Source of the DNA: Arthrobacter crystallopoietes
Lineage (GTDB): Bacteria; Actinomycetota; Actinomycetes; Actinomycetales; Micrococcaceae
Length of the DNA: 64,000 nucleotides
Reading direction: 5' to 3'
Assembly (NCBI RefSeq): GCF_002849715.1
Contig: NZ_CP018863.1
Span: forward strand, 4,588,001 to 4,652,000
Position numbers and translations under genes: made by a program. Positions 17,106-25,901 of this stretch are shown here, piece after piece (position 1 is the stretch's first letter; each line of letters begins with the position of its first letter). The notes under the pieces were generated by a model. The model ran no database searches. It worked only from the letters and a program-made list of their open reading frames with translations, and was not told where the DNA came from.

Positions 17106-18530
17106 TCAGTATGAGGCGGTCGGCACGATGTTGTGGTTGCGGCGGAACAGGTTCTGCGGGTCGAAGCGGTTTTTCAGGGCCACCAGGCGGTCGTACGTTT
17201 TAGGCCCGTACGCCTGGCGTGCAGCTTCGGTGGAGTCGTAACCAAGTTCTGCACCGAGGAAGTTGACGTATTGGCCGTGCTCGGCAAGCGGCTGCATGTT
17301 TGCGTAGGCCTTCCGGGCGAACGCGCTGAGCCGATCGTCCTCCGCTGGGTCCTTCCAGAAGCCGTAGACGTTCAGCCAGTACTTCGCCGAGCGGTTGGGA
17401 AACGCTGTCGCGTCCTCGGGCACATGCCCGAAGGCGCCTTGCATGTGGTGGATGTCGATTCCCGTTCCGAACCACGTCACCTCGGAGGCGAATCCGACCA
17501 GGACATCGATGGCCTCTTCATCCAGCCTGGAAAATGACACGTTCTTCCAGTATCCGCGGGCGCCCTTGGGAAAGAGGGTATCCATGGCGGTCTGCCATTC
17601 CAGCCAGGCCGTGGGCGCGACTTCCTCCTCGTCCGGGGGTGCCGCTTCCCGCAGCTGCTCGATCAACTCGAGCCCTGGCTGGTGGTTCTCGGAGGCCCAG
17701 GCAAAGCCGATGATCATCCACGGCTCCTCCCCCATCTCGAAGGCGGAAGGCAGCACCAGGATGGAGATGATCGGGTTCATCTCATTGGGCAGGTCCTGGG
17801 TCCAGCGGTTAAAGGCGCGCAAGGCGTCCTTCCAGCGCTCCGGGCGGTAGAAGAAGTTTCCTCCCAGTACGGCAGCCGGCAACGGACGGGCCCGGAAGGT
17901 GAAGGATGAGACCACTCCGAAGTTCCCGCCCCCGCCGCGCAGGCCCCAGAACAGGTCGGAGTTTTCCTCCTCGCTGGCCTGCAAATGCTCTCCGGTTGCG
18001 GTGACGACGTCGGCGGAGACGAGGTTGTCCAGGCTCAGCCCGTTGGACCGGGTCAGCCAGCCCACTCCGCCGCCAAGGGTCAGCCCGGCGACCCCGGTCG
18101 CGCTGATCACTCCGAGTGGTACGGCTAGTCCATGCGGGACAGTGGCGCGGTCGACGTCTGCCAAAGTCGCCCCGGGTCCGACGGTCACAAGCCCGTGCTC
18201 CACGTCAACCTCCACACCGCGCAACTGGCCCAAATCCAGCACCAGGCCGCCTTCGACCGTGCCGTGTCCGGCGATGTTGTGCCCGCCTCCGCGCACAGCC
18301 AGCGGCAGGCCTGTGCTCCGCGCCATGTCCAGGACGTGGTCGATGTCCGCAAGCGTGACCGCCCTGATGACCGCCCGCGGGTGCACGTCGATCATGCCGT
18401 TGCAAACTGCCCGGGCTGCGTCAAAGAGCGGATCCTGCGGTTCAATCGCCGGCCCCGCCAGATGGCTGCGCAGCTCCTGCAGTGCGCGGTCCGTTTCGCC
18501 GTCCTGGTCGCCATGATGCATTGTGTTCAT
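17106..18530 (-). CDS. FAD-linked oxidase, berberine-bridge-enzyme type
   Basis: A 474-residue flavoprotein. The N-terminal PCMH FAD-binding domain (about 45-225) has the covalent-flavin histidine segment AVRGGGHNIAGHG and the conserved GVAGLTLGGGVGWLTR. The C-terminal BBE domain ends with YDRLVALKNRFDPQNLFRRNHNI. Such enzymes oxidise sugars, alcohols or secondary metabolites with oxygen. I chose ATG 18530 (MNTMHHGD) because the open frame further upstream has no family resemblance. It is a single-gene unit, and no regulator is adjacent. Confidence 0.85.
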   Translation of the reverse strand: MNTMHHGDQDGETDRALQELRSHLAGPAIEPQDPLFDAARAVCNGMIDVHPRAVIRAVTLADIDHVLDMARSTGLPLAVRGGGHNIAGHGTVEGGLVLDLGQLRGVEVDVEHGLVTVGPGATLADVDRATVPHGLAVPLGVISATGVAGLTLGGGVGWLTRSNGLSLDNLVSADVVTATGEHLQASEEENSDLFWGLRGGGGNFGVVSSFTFRARPLPAAVLGGNFFYRPERWKDALRAFNRWTQDLPNEMNPIISILVLPSAFEMGEEPWMIIGFAWASENHQPGLELIEQLREAAPPDEEEVAPTAWLEWQTAMDTLFPKGARGYWKNVSFSRLDEEAIDVLVGFASEVTWFGTGIDIHHMQGAFGHVPEDATAFPNRSAKYWLNVYGFWKDPAEDDRLSAFARKAYANMQPLAEHGQYVNFLGAELGYDSTEAARQAYGPKTYDRLVALKNRFDPQNLFRRNHNIVPTASY

Positions 18531-19008
18531 CGGTCTGTCGCTTCCCTGACGCAGGGGTTGGATGTCCCCTAATCCAGCAGTGGATTTATTTTCGCCGGTG
18601 TCGGCAATACCGGGCGGTGGGCCCCAGGACGCGCCCTGAAGTGTCCGGGCCCGGATACAGTCCAGCTGACAATGCACCGGAACAGCTCGTCGTGGCCTCA
18701 AGTATAGAGTCGCCCGAGTCACCGAACAACGGATCCACTGGAGTGCCTACTTTCAAGAAAAGTGCGAACTGACCGATAGTCCCGGAAGACCCTGACATGG
18801 AGCACCCCTCCGCCCTGCTCAGACAAGCTGAGGGTGTTCGGGGGAGACGCCCGTCCGCCGTCATCATGCAGGAATGACGGCCCCTAGGCAGCCCGGTTAG
18901 CGGGGATTAGCATACCGAAATGGATTACCCGGGAGATGCCGGGCAAGGGCTGGCGCCTCCACTGCCAGGGGCCGTCCAGCTGGCAGCCGCATTAGCTTGG
19001 AGGGTCGT
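18531..19008. other. Divergent intergenic region
   Basis: About 480 bases between the divergent FAD oxidase and hydrolase genes. It should contain both promoters. No supported gene, tRNA or strong repeat was recognised. Confidence 0.4.
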
Positions 19009-19836
19009 ATGGGACAGCATGTGAAGGCCGGGGAGCTGGAGATCTGGACAGAGCAGGTCGGCGAGGGACCAGACGTACTGCTCGTCGGCGGGCTCGGGGA
19101 CACCGTGGAGTCCTGGCAGTTCCAGCTGGACGGGCTGGCGGACCGTTATCGGATTACGGCGTTCGACAACCGCGGGGCGGGCCGGACGGCCATGCCGGAG
19201 GGGCAGCCGACCGTGGAGGCGATGGCTGACGACGCTGCCGCGGTGCTGCGCTCGTTGGGAGTTTCCTCGGCCCACGTGGCCGGGTTCTCCGGCGGCAGCA
19301 TCATTGCCCAGGAGCTCGCACTGCGCCACCCCTATGCCGTCCGCAGCCTGGTGCTGCAGAGCACATGGTCAGCGATGGACGACTTCATGAAAACAATGAT
19401 CCGGGCCTTCCACTGGCAGGCCGAGCTGGCGCCCAGCGAACGTGACTTCCTGGAGGGGTTCTTTATCTGGGTCTACACGGCCAGGGCCCACAATGACGGG
19501 ACGGTCGACCGGTTCATCGAGGATGCCATGGCCTTCCCGCACAAACAAAGCACGGAGGATTTCCTCGCCTTCGCCGACGCCTGCGCGCGGAACGTGACGG
19601 CCGGACGGCTGGACGGCATCCAGGTTCCAGTACTGGTACTCGCCGGCGGAGCGGACAGGATGAGCCGCCCTGAGCTCGGCAAGGCGGTGGCCGACGAGAT
19701 CCCCGGCGCCCGGTTCGAGGTCATGGAGGAGGAAGCGCATCAGCCCTTCCAAGAGATCCCGGACCCTTGGAACGTGCGGGTGGATGAGTTCTGGCAGGAG
19801 GCGGAGAGGCTCCGCTCGGGTATTCCGTCGAGCTGA
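19009..19836 (+). CDS. Alpha/beta-fold hydrolase
   Basis: A 275-residue hydrolase starting at ATG 19009, four bases after GGAGGG. Nucleophile elbow GFSGGS with S94; oxyanion region VGGLGDTVESW; acid in LAGGADRMS; catalytic histidine in EEEAHQPF. The lid region (about 125-180) is helical. Related to 3-oxoadipate enol-lactonase and non-heme haloperoxidase-like enzymes, but the substrate cannot be deduced. It is a single-gene unit. Confidence 0.8.
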   Translation: MGQHVKAGELEIWTEQVGEGPDVLLVGGLGDTVESWQFQLDGLADRYRITAFDNRGAGRTAMPEGQPTVEAMADDAAAVLRSLGVSSAHVAGFSGGSIIAQELALRHPYAVRSLVLQSTWSAMDDFMKTMIRAFHWQAELAPSERDFLEGFFIWVYTARAHNDGTVDRFIEDAMAFPHKQSTEDFLAFADACARNVTAGRLDGIQVPVLVLAGGADRMSRPELGKAVADEIPGARFEVMEEEAHQPFQEIPDPWNVRVDEFWQEAERLRSGIPSS

Positions 19837-20153
19837 ACCTTGCACGCGATGTCCTTCTTAGTGTCAGAACGCCGCGCAGCAGCGCCTGTCATTCCGGAAT
19901 CCCCGGTTTAGGGACTGTTGGCGGTGAATCATTTTCGGCCCGCGGCGTCGCTCTCCGCCTAGAAAAAATGCCCCGCCAACCAGGCCAACAGCAACCCCGC
20001 CCGAAGTTGCTGCCCAGCATACCTGAGCGGCCACGCCCAGGATCGGTCGTGAGTTACGAGTTCCGGCACCTTGAAGACCGCGAGCCTGGTGGCACAGTAT
20101 GCTCGCCATGTGAACAGCGTGAAGACTGCGAAGGACGTGAGGCGCGGCGGAGG
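19837..20153. other. Gap upstream of the DUF72 remnant
   Basis: About 315 bases with no supported gene. It may contain the original promoter and start of the decayed DUF72 gene. Confidence 0.3.
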
Positions 20154-20595
20154 TGGGAGCGGCTGAGCCTCCGGATCGGTACCTCCGGTTGGAGCTATGC
20201 CCACTGGGACCATGTCCTCTATCCCGGTGGTACACCTTCCCCGGACCGGCTGAGCCATTACGTGCGCCGGTTCGACACCGTTGAGCTGAACGCCAGCTTC
20301 TACCGTTGGCCGCGTGCTGGCACGCCACGGCGCCGCTTACTGCATCATGAGTGGCGCCAACCTGCCGTGCCTCCTTGAAGCCACGGCGCCTTTCGTCTAT
20401 GTGCGACTGCACGGCCCCGACCAGAACCACCTCTATGCCGGGTCCTATTCAGATCAGGACCTAGGCTGGTGGGCGGACAGAATCCGCGAATGGGACGCCG
20501 ATGGGAAAGACATCTTCGTGTATTTCAACAACGACGGCCATGGGCACGCCGTCCGCAACGCAGCCACGCTGCGCCACTTTCTCGGCCAAGACTGA
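20154..20595 (+). pseudogene. DUF72 protein, internally deleted and frameshifted
   Basis: Two pieces of a DUF72 protein in different frames. The first (LRIGTSGWSYAHWDH, then FDTVELNASFYRWP) is the family's N-terminus. The second (FVYVRLHGPDQN, YSDQDLGWWADRIREW, DIFVYFNNDGHGHAVRNA) is the C-terminus. The middle of the usual about 240-residue protein is missing, and the frame changes near 20314-20330. No good start codon remains. The gene is probably inactive. Confidence 0.75.
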
Positions 20596-20660
20596 GACGA
20601 CGCAGGCAAACCCGGCGGATCCTTCATGATGCGAAGCCTCTCGCCGGGCCCAATATGGCA

Positions 20661-20710
20661 AAGAAAACGGGAACGCCCCGCGGCCGCTGGTCCGGCTCGG
20701 CGCGTTCCCG
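20661..20710 (-). terminator. Terminator of the MarR gene
   Basis: CGGGAACGC (20668-20676) and GCGTTCCCG (20702-20710) form a 9-bp stem. Read on the minus strand it is followed by TTTTCTT. It lies about 40 bases past the stop of the MarR gene. Confidence 0.65.
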
Positions 20711-20747
20711 CCTCAAAAAATCCTGCAGCTACAACTGGCCTGGCGCT

Positions 20748-21230
20748 TTAACTCTTGTCGGGCAGACGCTCGTCAGTGGCCATCGGCATGGTCTCCGGTA
20801 AGTCCCCGCCCCAGCGGGTGGAACCAAGCCGCCGGATCACTGCCGCCAGCCGGTCGCGCAGTTCCTCAACTCCGATTTCCCCGCCGGGCGTCAGGTTCCG
20901 TTCAAGCTCCCGAGCCTGTTGAAGCGCCGTCTGGCCCAGTTCGGAAACAGCTACCTGCTGCGACCGCCTGTCTGCTTGGTTACGAACGCGGGTAATGTGC
21001 CCGTGCGCCTCCAGCCGGGACAGGGTCTTCCCCATTGTCTGCGCCTGCACCCGGACTTTGGCGGCGAGTTGGGCCTGCGCCAGGGGCCCTTCACCGTCCA
21101 GGACTTCCAGCGCGATGACCCCCGCGTGGGTCAGGCCCAGGGAGGCGAGCTTTTCGTTCCAAGCATGCTCGACCAATCGCGCGGCAGTTGACAGCAACCG
21201 TGGCGTCGGCCAGTTGTTTAAATCCGGCAT
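20748..21230 (-). CDS. MarR-family transcriptional regulator
   Basis: A 160-residue winged-helix regulator. Helix-turn-helix QAQLAAKVRVQAQTMGKTLS (residues 53-72), recognition region LEAHGHITRVRNQADRRSQQ with the typical D-R wing, and dimerisation helices at both ends. MarR proteins usually respond to phenolic ligands or oxidants. The gene is divergent from the peroxiredoxin gene about 95 bases away, so an oxidative-stress link is possible. Confidence 0.85.
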   Translation of the reverse strand: MPDLNNWPTPRLLSTAARLVEHAWNEKLASLGLTHAGVIALEVLDGEGPLAQAQLAAKVRVQAQTMGKTLSRLEAHGHITRVRNQADRRSQQVAVSELGQTALQQARELERNLTPGGEIGVEELRDRLAAVIRRLGSTRWGGDLPETMPMATDERLPDKS

Positions 21231-21326
21231 TATCCGATTATAGCCAGCCTGCTTCCCTCTTGAGGGCCCATGTGCGCAATTGGCTAAGCTGGGTCCGACG
21301 TACCAACCTAAAAAGGAGCTGCCGGA

Positions 21327-21797
21327 ATGGCCGAACGATTGACTTCAGGCGACGACGCCCCCGCTTTTACACTGCAGGATTCGACCGGGAGCAATGTCTC
21401 GCTGGCTGATTTCCGCGGGCGCAACGTCGTCGTCTATTTTTACCCTGCAGCGTCCACGCCAGGCTGCACCAAGGAAGCCTGCGATTTCCGCGACAACATC
21501 GCGTCTCTGCAGGGAGCCGGTTACGACGTGGTCGGTATCTCGCCCGATCCGCTTCCGAAACTCGTGAAGTTCGCGGAAAAGGAAGAACTGAACTTCCCGC
21601 TGCTCTCCGACGAAGACCATTCGGTTGCCGAATCCTACGGCGCTTGGGGTAAAAAGAAGAACTACGGCAAGACGTATGAGGGGCTGATCCGCTCCACTAT
21701 TGTGGTGGACCCCGAGGGCAAGATTTCAGTGGCGCAGTACAACGTTCGGGCGACAGGACACGTAGCCAAACTGTGTCGGGACCTTGGGCTCGACTAA
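21327..21797 (+). CDS. bcp: Thioredoxin-dependent thiol peroxidase (Bcp/PrxQ peroxiredoxin)
   Basis: A 156-residue peroxiredoxin of the Bcp type. The peroxidatic cysteine is in STPGCTKEACDFR, and a second cysteine five residues later (EAC) is the resolving one, the PrxQ alpha-type arrangement. The rest follows the family (YGKTYEGLIRSTIVVDPEG). It reduces peroxides using thioredoxin in the cytoplasm. Ribosome binding site AAAAGGAG lies upstream of ATG 21327. Divergent from a MarR regulator. Confidence 0.92.
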   Translation: MAERLTSGDDAPAFTLQDSTGSNVSLADFRGRNVVVYFYPAASTPGCTKEACDFRDNIASLQGAGYDVVGISPDPLPKLVKFAEKEELNFPLLSDEDHSVAESYGAWGKKKNYGKTYEGLIRSTIVVDPEGKISVAQYNVRATGHVAKLCRDLGLD

Positions 21798-21911
21798 CCC
21801 GGTTCGCCTGACCCCGGCGTCCGGCTTCAACAGACTTGGACCAGCATGCACAAGCCGGAGGCCGGGAGCAGGTACAATTGATGCTGGCTTGCGGCTACGC
21901 CGTAGAGCACT

Positions 21912-21996
21912 GCGCGAGTGGCGAAATTGGCAGACGCGCTGGATTTAGGTTCCAGTGTCTTCGGACGTGCGGGTTCAAGTCCCGCCTTGCGCACCA
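21912..21996 (+). tRNA. tRNA-Leu (anticodon UAG)
   Basis: An 85-base tRNA. The acceptor strands GCGCGAG (21912-21918) and CTTGCGC (21986-21992) pair, and the anticodon stem-loop CTGGATTTAGGTTCCAG has anticodon TAG. The long variable arm is that of class II tRNAs, the T arm is CGGGTTCAAGTCCCG, and CCA is encoded. It is read as tRNA-Leu for CUA codons. Confidence 0.92.
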
Positions 21997-21999
21997 GGT

Positions 22000-22037
22000 G
22001 ACGAAACGGTTCCCGTTCCAACGGGAACCGTTTCGTC
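22000..22037. terminator. Terminator after tRNA-Leu
   Basis: GACGAAACGGTTCCCGTT and its perfect complement AACGGGAACCGTTTCGTC form an 18-bp stem with a 2-base central gap, three bases after the tRNA CCA. It can act on both strands. Confidence 0.85.
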
Positions 22038-22274
22038 GTTAAGAGGCACACCGCGTCGTCGTTCGCCTTGCCTTTGCCCAGCCCAGAGTGGACAGTCAAT
22101 CCGAACCGCGTGACCAAATTGTGATGGTTTTGGCCCAAGCCAAAGTCTGAAAGCGATGCTTTCCTTTGAACTTGTGACTAGGCTCTCAACAAGCAGGCCC
22201 GTGTACAACACGGGAGGCCCGGGCGCGCAGACATCCGCGCTGTCCAGACATCACTCGTTGGCGAGGAGAAACTC

Positions 22275-23972
22275 ATGTCATTCAGGGGCACGACGCCGGG
22301 CAGATGGCGACGCACACGCAGGCGTACGGCCGCGATTACAGCAGGGCTTGCCGCCGGCGCCCTCATACTGACCGGCTGTGCCGAAAGCGAGCGCGGAGCT
22401 ACGGAAGGGACCGGGGAGGACACGGGCGTCAACTCCACGTTCATCTTCGCTGCCTCATCCGACCCCAAGTCCCTCGATCCTGCCTTCGCCAGTGACGGAG
22501 AGTCCTTCCGCGTGAGCCGCCAAATCTTCGAAGGCCTTGTGGGAGTGGAACCCGGCACCGCGGATCCTGCTCCCCTGCTGGCCGAGTCGTGGGAAAGTTC
22601 CGACGACGGCCTGTCCTACACCTTCCAGCTCAAGGAAGGCGTTAAGTTCCACGATGACACCGCCTTCAACGCCGAAGCGGTCTGCTTCAACTTTGACCGT
22701 TGGTACAACTTCGAGGGGCTGCAGCAGTCCGAATCGGTGAGCTATTACTACAACTCGCTGTTCCGGGGCTTCTCCGACAACCCCGACACTGCCGTTTATG
22801 ATTCCTGCGAAGCAGTGAGCGAGACGGAAGTGACCGTCAATCTGGCACAGCCGTTCGCCGGCTTCATCGCAGCCCTGTCCCTCCCGGCCTTCGCGATGCA
22901 GAGTCCGACCGCCCTCGAAGAATTCAACGCCGATGACATCGGCGGCTCGGCCGAAGCCCCGGTCCTGAGCGAGTATGCCAAGGCCCACCCCGTGGGCACA
23001 GGGCCGTTCAAGTTCGACAGCTGAGACGTAGGCCAGCAGGTCGAGGTCTCCGCGTTCGACGGCTACTGGGGAGAACAGGGCCAGGTCCAGAAGGTCATCT
23101 TCCGGGTCCTGGACGATCCGCAGGCCCGCCGGCAGTCCCTCGAAGCCGGGACCATTGACGGCTATGACCTCGTGGCTCCTGCCGACACCAAGGCGCTGGC
23201 TGATGCCGGTTTCAAGATCATCAACCGCGACCCCTTCACGATTCTCTACCTTGGCATCAACCAGGAAGTAGAGGCGCTGGCAGATCCATTGGTCCGTCAG
23301 GCACTGTCGCATGCCATCGACAAGGAAGCCTTGGTGCGGCAGACCCTGCCGGAAGGGACGCAGGTTGCCAGCCAGTTCATCCCCCCGATCGTCAACGGTT
23401 ACAACGAAGACGTGCCCACGTACGAATACGACCCGGAACGGGCCAAGGAGCTGTTGGCAGAAGCAGGCTATGGCGACGGCTTGACCTTGGAGTTCAACTA
23501 CCCCACCGGTGTCTCCCGGCCGTACATGCCCACTCCGGAACAGGTCTTCACCAACCTCAGTGCCCAGCTTGAAGAAGTAGGAATCACCATCGAGGCGGCG
23601 CCGGATAAGTGGTCTCCCGATTATCTCGACCGGGTCCAGGGCAGTTCCGACCACGGCATCCATCTGCTGGGCTGGACCGGGGACTACAACGACACGGACA
23701 ACTTTGTGGGTGTCTTCTTCGGCCGGGAGAAGCCGGAATTCGGTTTCAACAATCCAGACCTCTTCAATGCCTTGGACGAAGCGCGTCAGGTCAGCAAGTT
23801 GGAAGAGCAGACGCCGCTGTACGAAGAGATCAATGCGGACATCGCGGAGTACATCCCGGCGATCCCGCTGGCACACCCTGCCCCGTCCCTGGGCTTCGCT
23901 CCACGCGTGGAGTCCTACCCGGCCAGCCCCGTCAACGACGAGGTCTTCAACATGATCAAGCTCAGCGAATAG
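22275..23972 (+). pseudogene. ABC transporter peptide/nickel-type substrate-binding lipoprotein with an in-frame stop
   Basis: One reading frame of 566 codons interrupted by TGA at 23022-23024 (codon 250). The N-terminus has a lipoprotein signal with lipobox LTGC. Family 5 binding-protein segments lie on both sides of the stop (SDPKSLDPAFASDGESFRVS; then DGYWGEQG, VRQALSHAIDKEALV). The intact paralogue at 27724-29403 has tryptophan at the stop position (FRFEAW against FKFDS-stop), so a TGG to TGA change is likely. Only the first half can be made unless there is readthrough or a sequencing error. It is first in the transporter locus, followed by the permease genes. Confidence 0.8.
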
Positions 23973-24094
23973 CGCCGGCCTAACCAGCCAGAACCCTGCT
24001 GCTCCGCGCTCGTCCGGCCCGGCATTATTGCCCGGGCCGGACTAGCGGGGCCCGTTCAGAGTCCACACCGTAGACAGCCGGGCGAAAGGACACA

Positions 24095-25099
24095 GTGTTA
24101 AGAGTCATCGGCAAACGTCTGGCGTTGCTCGTTCCGACCCTGCTCGGGTTATCGATCCTGTTGTTTCTCTGGGTGCGGAGCCTCCCTGGCGGACCGGCCA
24201 CCGCCCTGCTCGGGGACCGTGCAACACCGGAGGCGGTCGAAAGAATCAACGAGCTCTACGGCTTCAACCGCCCGCTCATCGAGCAGTACTTCATTTACAT
24301 GGGCAAGCTCCTCCAGGGAGATTTCGGTACGTCGCTGCTGACCGGCCGCCCGGTCCTGGAAGAATTCGCCACGCGTTTTCCCGCGACTTTGGAACTGACG
24401 ATCGTAGCGCTCATCTTCGCCATCGGGATCGGCATTCCGCTCGGCTACCTAGCGGCGAAGCATTACGGCCGCTGGCCGGACCACGGCTCCGTTGTCCTGA
24501 GCCTGGTCGGCATCACGATCCCCGTCTTCTTCCTGGCCTTCATCCTCAAATGGCTCTTCGCCATCAAGATCCCGATCTTCCCGACAGATGGCCGGCAGAA
24601 CCCCCGGATCAACGCCACCCATGTGACGGACTTCTACGTTCTCGACGGTCTCCTAACCCGGGAATGGGATGCCTCTTGGGACGCCTTCATGCACCTGGTC
24701 CTGCCCGGCATTGCTTTGGGAACCATCCCGCTGGCCATCATCGTGCGGATCACCCGCGCTTCCGTTCTGGAGGTCCAGAACGCCGATTATGTGAGAACTG
24801 CAAAGGCCAAAGGATTGCTCGAAAGAACCATCCGCAACCGGTTCATTCTGCGCAACGCGATGCTGCCGGTCACTACGACCATCGGCCTGCAGCTGGGTCT
24901 GCTGATATCCGGTGCCGTTCTGACCGAGACGGTCTTTGCTTTCAGCGGCATCGGCCGTTTCCTGCGCGATGCGATCTTCAATCTCGATTATCCGGTCCTC
25001 CAGGGGTTCATCATCTTTATCGCCATCCTCTATTCCCTGATCAACCTCATCGTCGACATTTCCTATAGCGTCATTGACCCGAGGGTGCGTGTCCAATGA
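24095..25099 (+). CDS. ABC transporter permease, DppB/OppB type
   Basis: A 334-residue inner-membrane permease with GTG start at 24095 behind GAAAGGA. About six transmembrane segments. The family N-terminus (LVPTLLGLSILLFLWVRSLPGGPA) and the EAA-type ATPase contact loop (YVRTAKAKGLLERTIRNRFILRNA) are both present. It overlaps the next permease gene by 4 bases. It looks intact, unlike its two operon partners. Confidence 0.85.
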   Translation: MLRVIGKRLALLVPTLLGLSILLFLWVRSLPGGPATALLGDRATPEAVERINELYGFNRPLIEQYFIYMGKLLQGDFGTSLLTGRPVLEEFATRFPATLELTIVALIFAIGIGIPLGYLAAKHYGRWPDHGSVVLSLVGITIPVFFLAFILKWLFAIKIPIFPTDGRQNPRINATHVTDFYVLDGLLTREWDASWDAFMHLVLPGIALGTIPLAIIVRITRASVLEVQNADYVRTAKAKGLLERTIRNRFILRNAMLPVTTTIGLQLGLLISGAVLTETVFAFSGIGRFLRDAIFNLDYPVLQGFIIFIAILYSLINLIVDISYSVIDPRVRVQ

Positions 25100-25617
25100 G
25101 CACAACTCTTCCCCCCGCTCCGGGCGGGAACGATGCCGCCAGCAAAGATCCGGCATTACCTGACTCCGGCGGGACCAGCCTCTGGAAGGACTCGTTCTAC
25201 CGGCTGCGCCGCAATCCCCAGGCCATTGCCGGGGCCATCATCGTCATGGCGTTCCTGCTCGTCGCTGCGCTGGCGCCGGTGCTGGCTCCCTACGGCGGCG
25301 AGGATTTACCGGGGCGTACCCACATCACACCGACCCATATCCCGGGGCCGGGTGAAGTGCCCGGATTTGTGCTCGGCTTGGACCGCTTCGGCGGAGACCT
25401 GCTCAGCAAGCTCATTTGGGGTGCGCAGTCGTCGTTGCTGATCGGCGTCGTTTCCACGGCCCTGGGCCTCGCCGGGGGCATGCTGCTGGGAGTGCTCGGT
25501 ATTGCACCTCAGCTGGCGTTCCTGCCGGGTCTCTGCATAGCCATCACGGCCTTGGGCTTTACTCTCCTCGGCGAATCTTTGCGGGAAGCATTGGATCCCA
25601 AGTCACGCCAGAAATAA
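25096..25617 (+). pseudogene. ABC transporter permease, DppC/OppC type, with a large internal deletion
   Basis: A 173-residue frame where the family has about 290-300. The N-terminus (SLWKDSFYRLRRNPQAIAGA) and first two membrane segments are normal up to about residue 135 (LAGGMLLGVL). The sequence then jumps to the family C-terminus (FLPGLCIAITALGFTLLGES, REALDPKSRQK). The central membrane segments and the EAA loop that contacts the ATPase are gone, while the frame is kept. It should not form a working transporter half. The junction is near position 25500. Confidence 0.75.
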
Positions 25618-25628
25618 ACGGCGACCGT

Positions 25629-25901
25629 TCAGTCGGGGCGCGGCCGGTGGCGTTGCCTGGCCATGTGCAGCATCGCCACAAATCCGGCGATGAACAACAG
25701 CTCCAAGACCGCCAGTCCGAGTACGAATCCCCACTGCCCTTCCCCGGCAAAAATCACGGCGCCGATGGCTAGCAGGACCGTGCCGAGGGCGAGGACGAAG
25801 ACCGCACACCCGACTGCTACAGCCTCGCTGCGGACTCCGGTCCTGAAACCAAAACCCTCCGGACGGTGTTCGTCGTCAGGAGGCAATGCCGGCGTCGTCA
25901 T
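25629..25901 (-). CDS. Small two-helix membrane protein
   Basis: A 90-residue protein with two hydrophobic segments (VAVGCAVFVLALGTVLLAIG and FVLGLAVLELLFIAGFVAML) and a basic tail RQRHRPRPD. The ATG at 25901 overlaps the end of the ABC ATPase gene by 26 bases, so it is probably co-translated with it. No family recognised. Confidence 0.55.
   Translation of the reverse strand: MTTPALPPDDEHRPEGFGFRTGVRSEAVAVGCAVFVLALGTVLLAIGAVIFAGEGQWGFVLGLAVLELLFIAGFVAMLHMARQRHRPRPD

Noticed and set aside
22455..23876. A 473-residue minus-strand frame opposite the first binding protein
   Set aside because: The plus strand matches family 5 binding proteins across the whole length; the minus frame has no domains.
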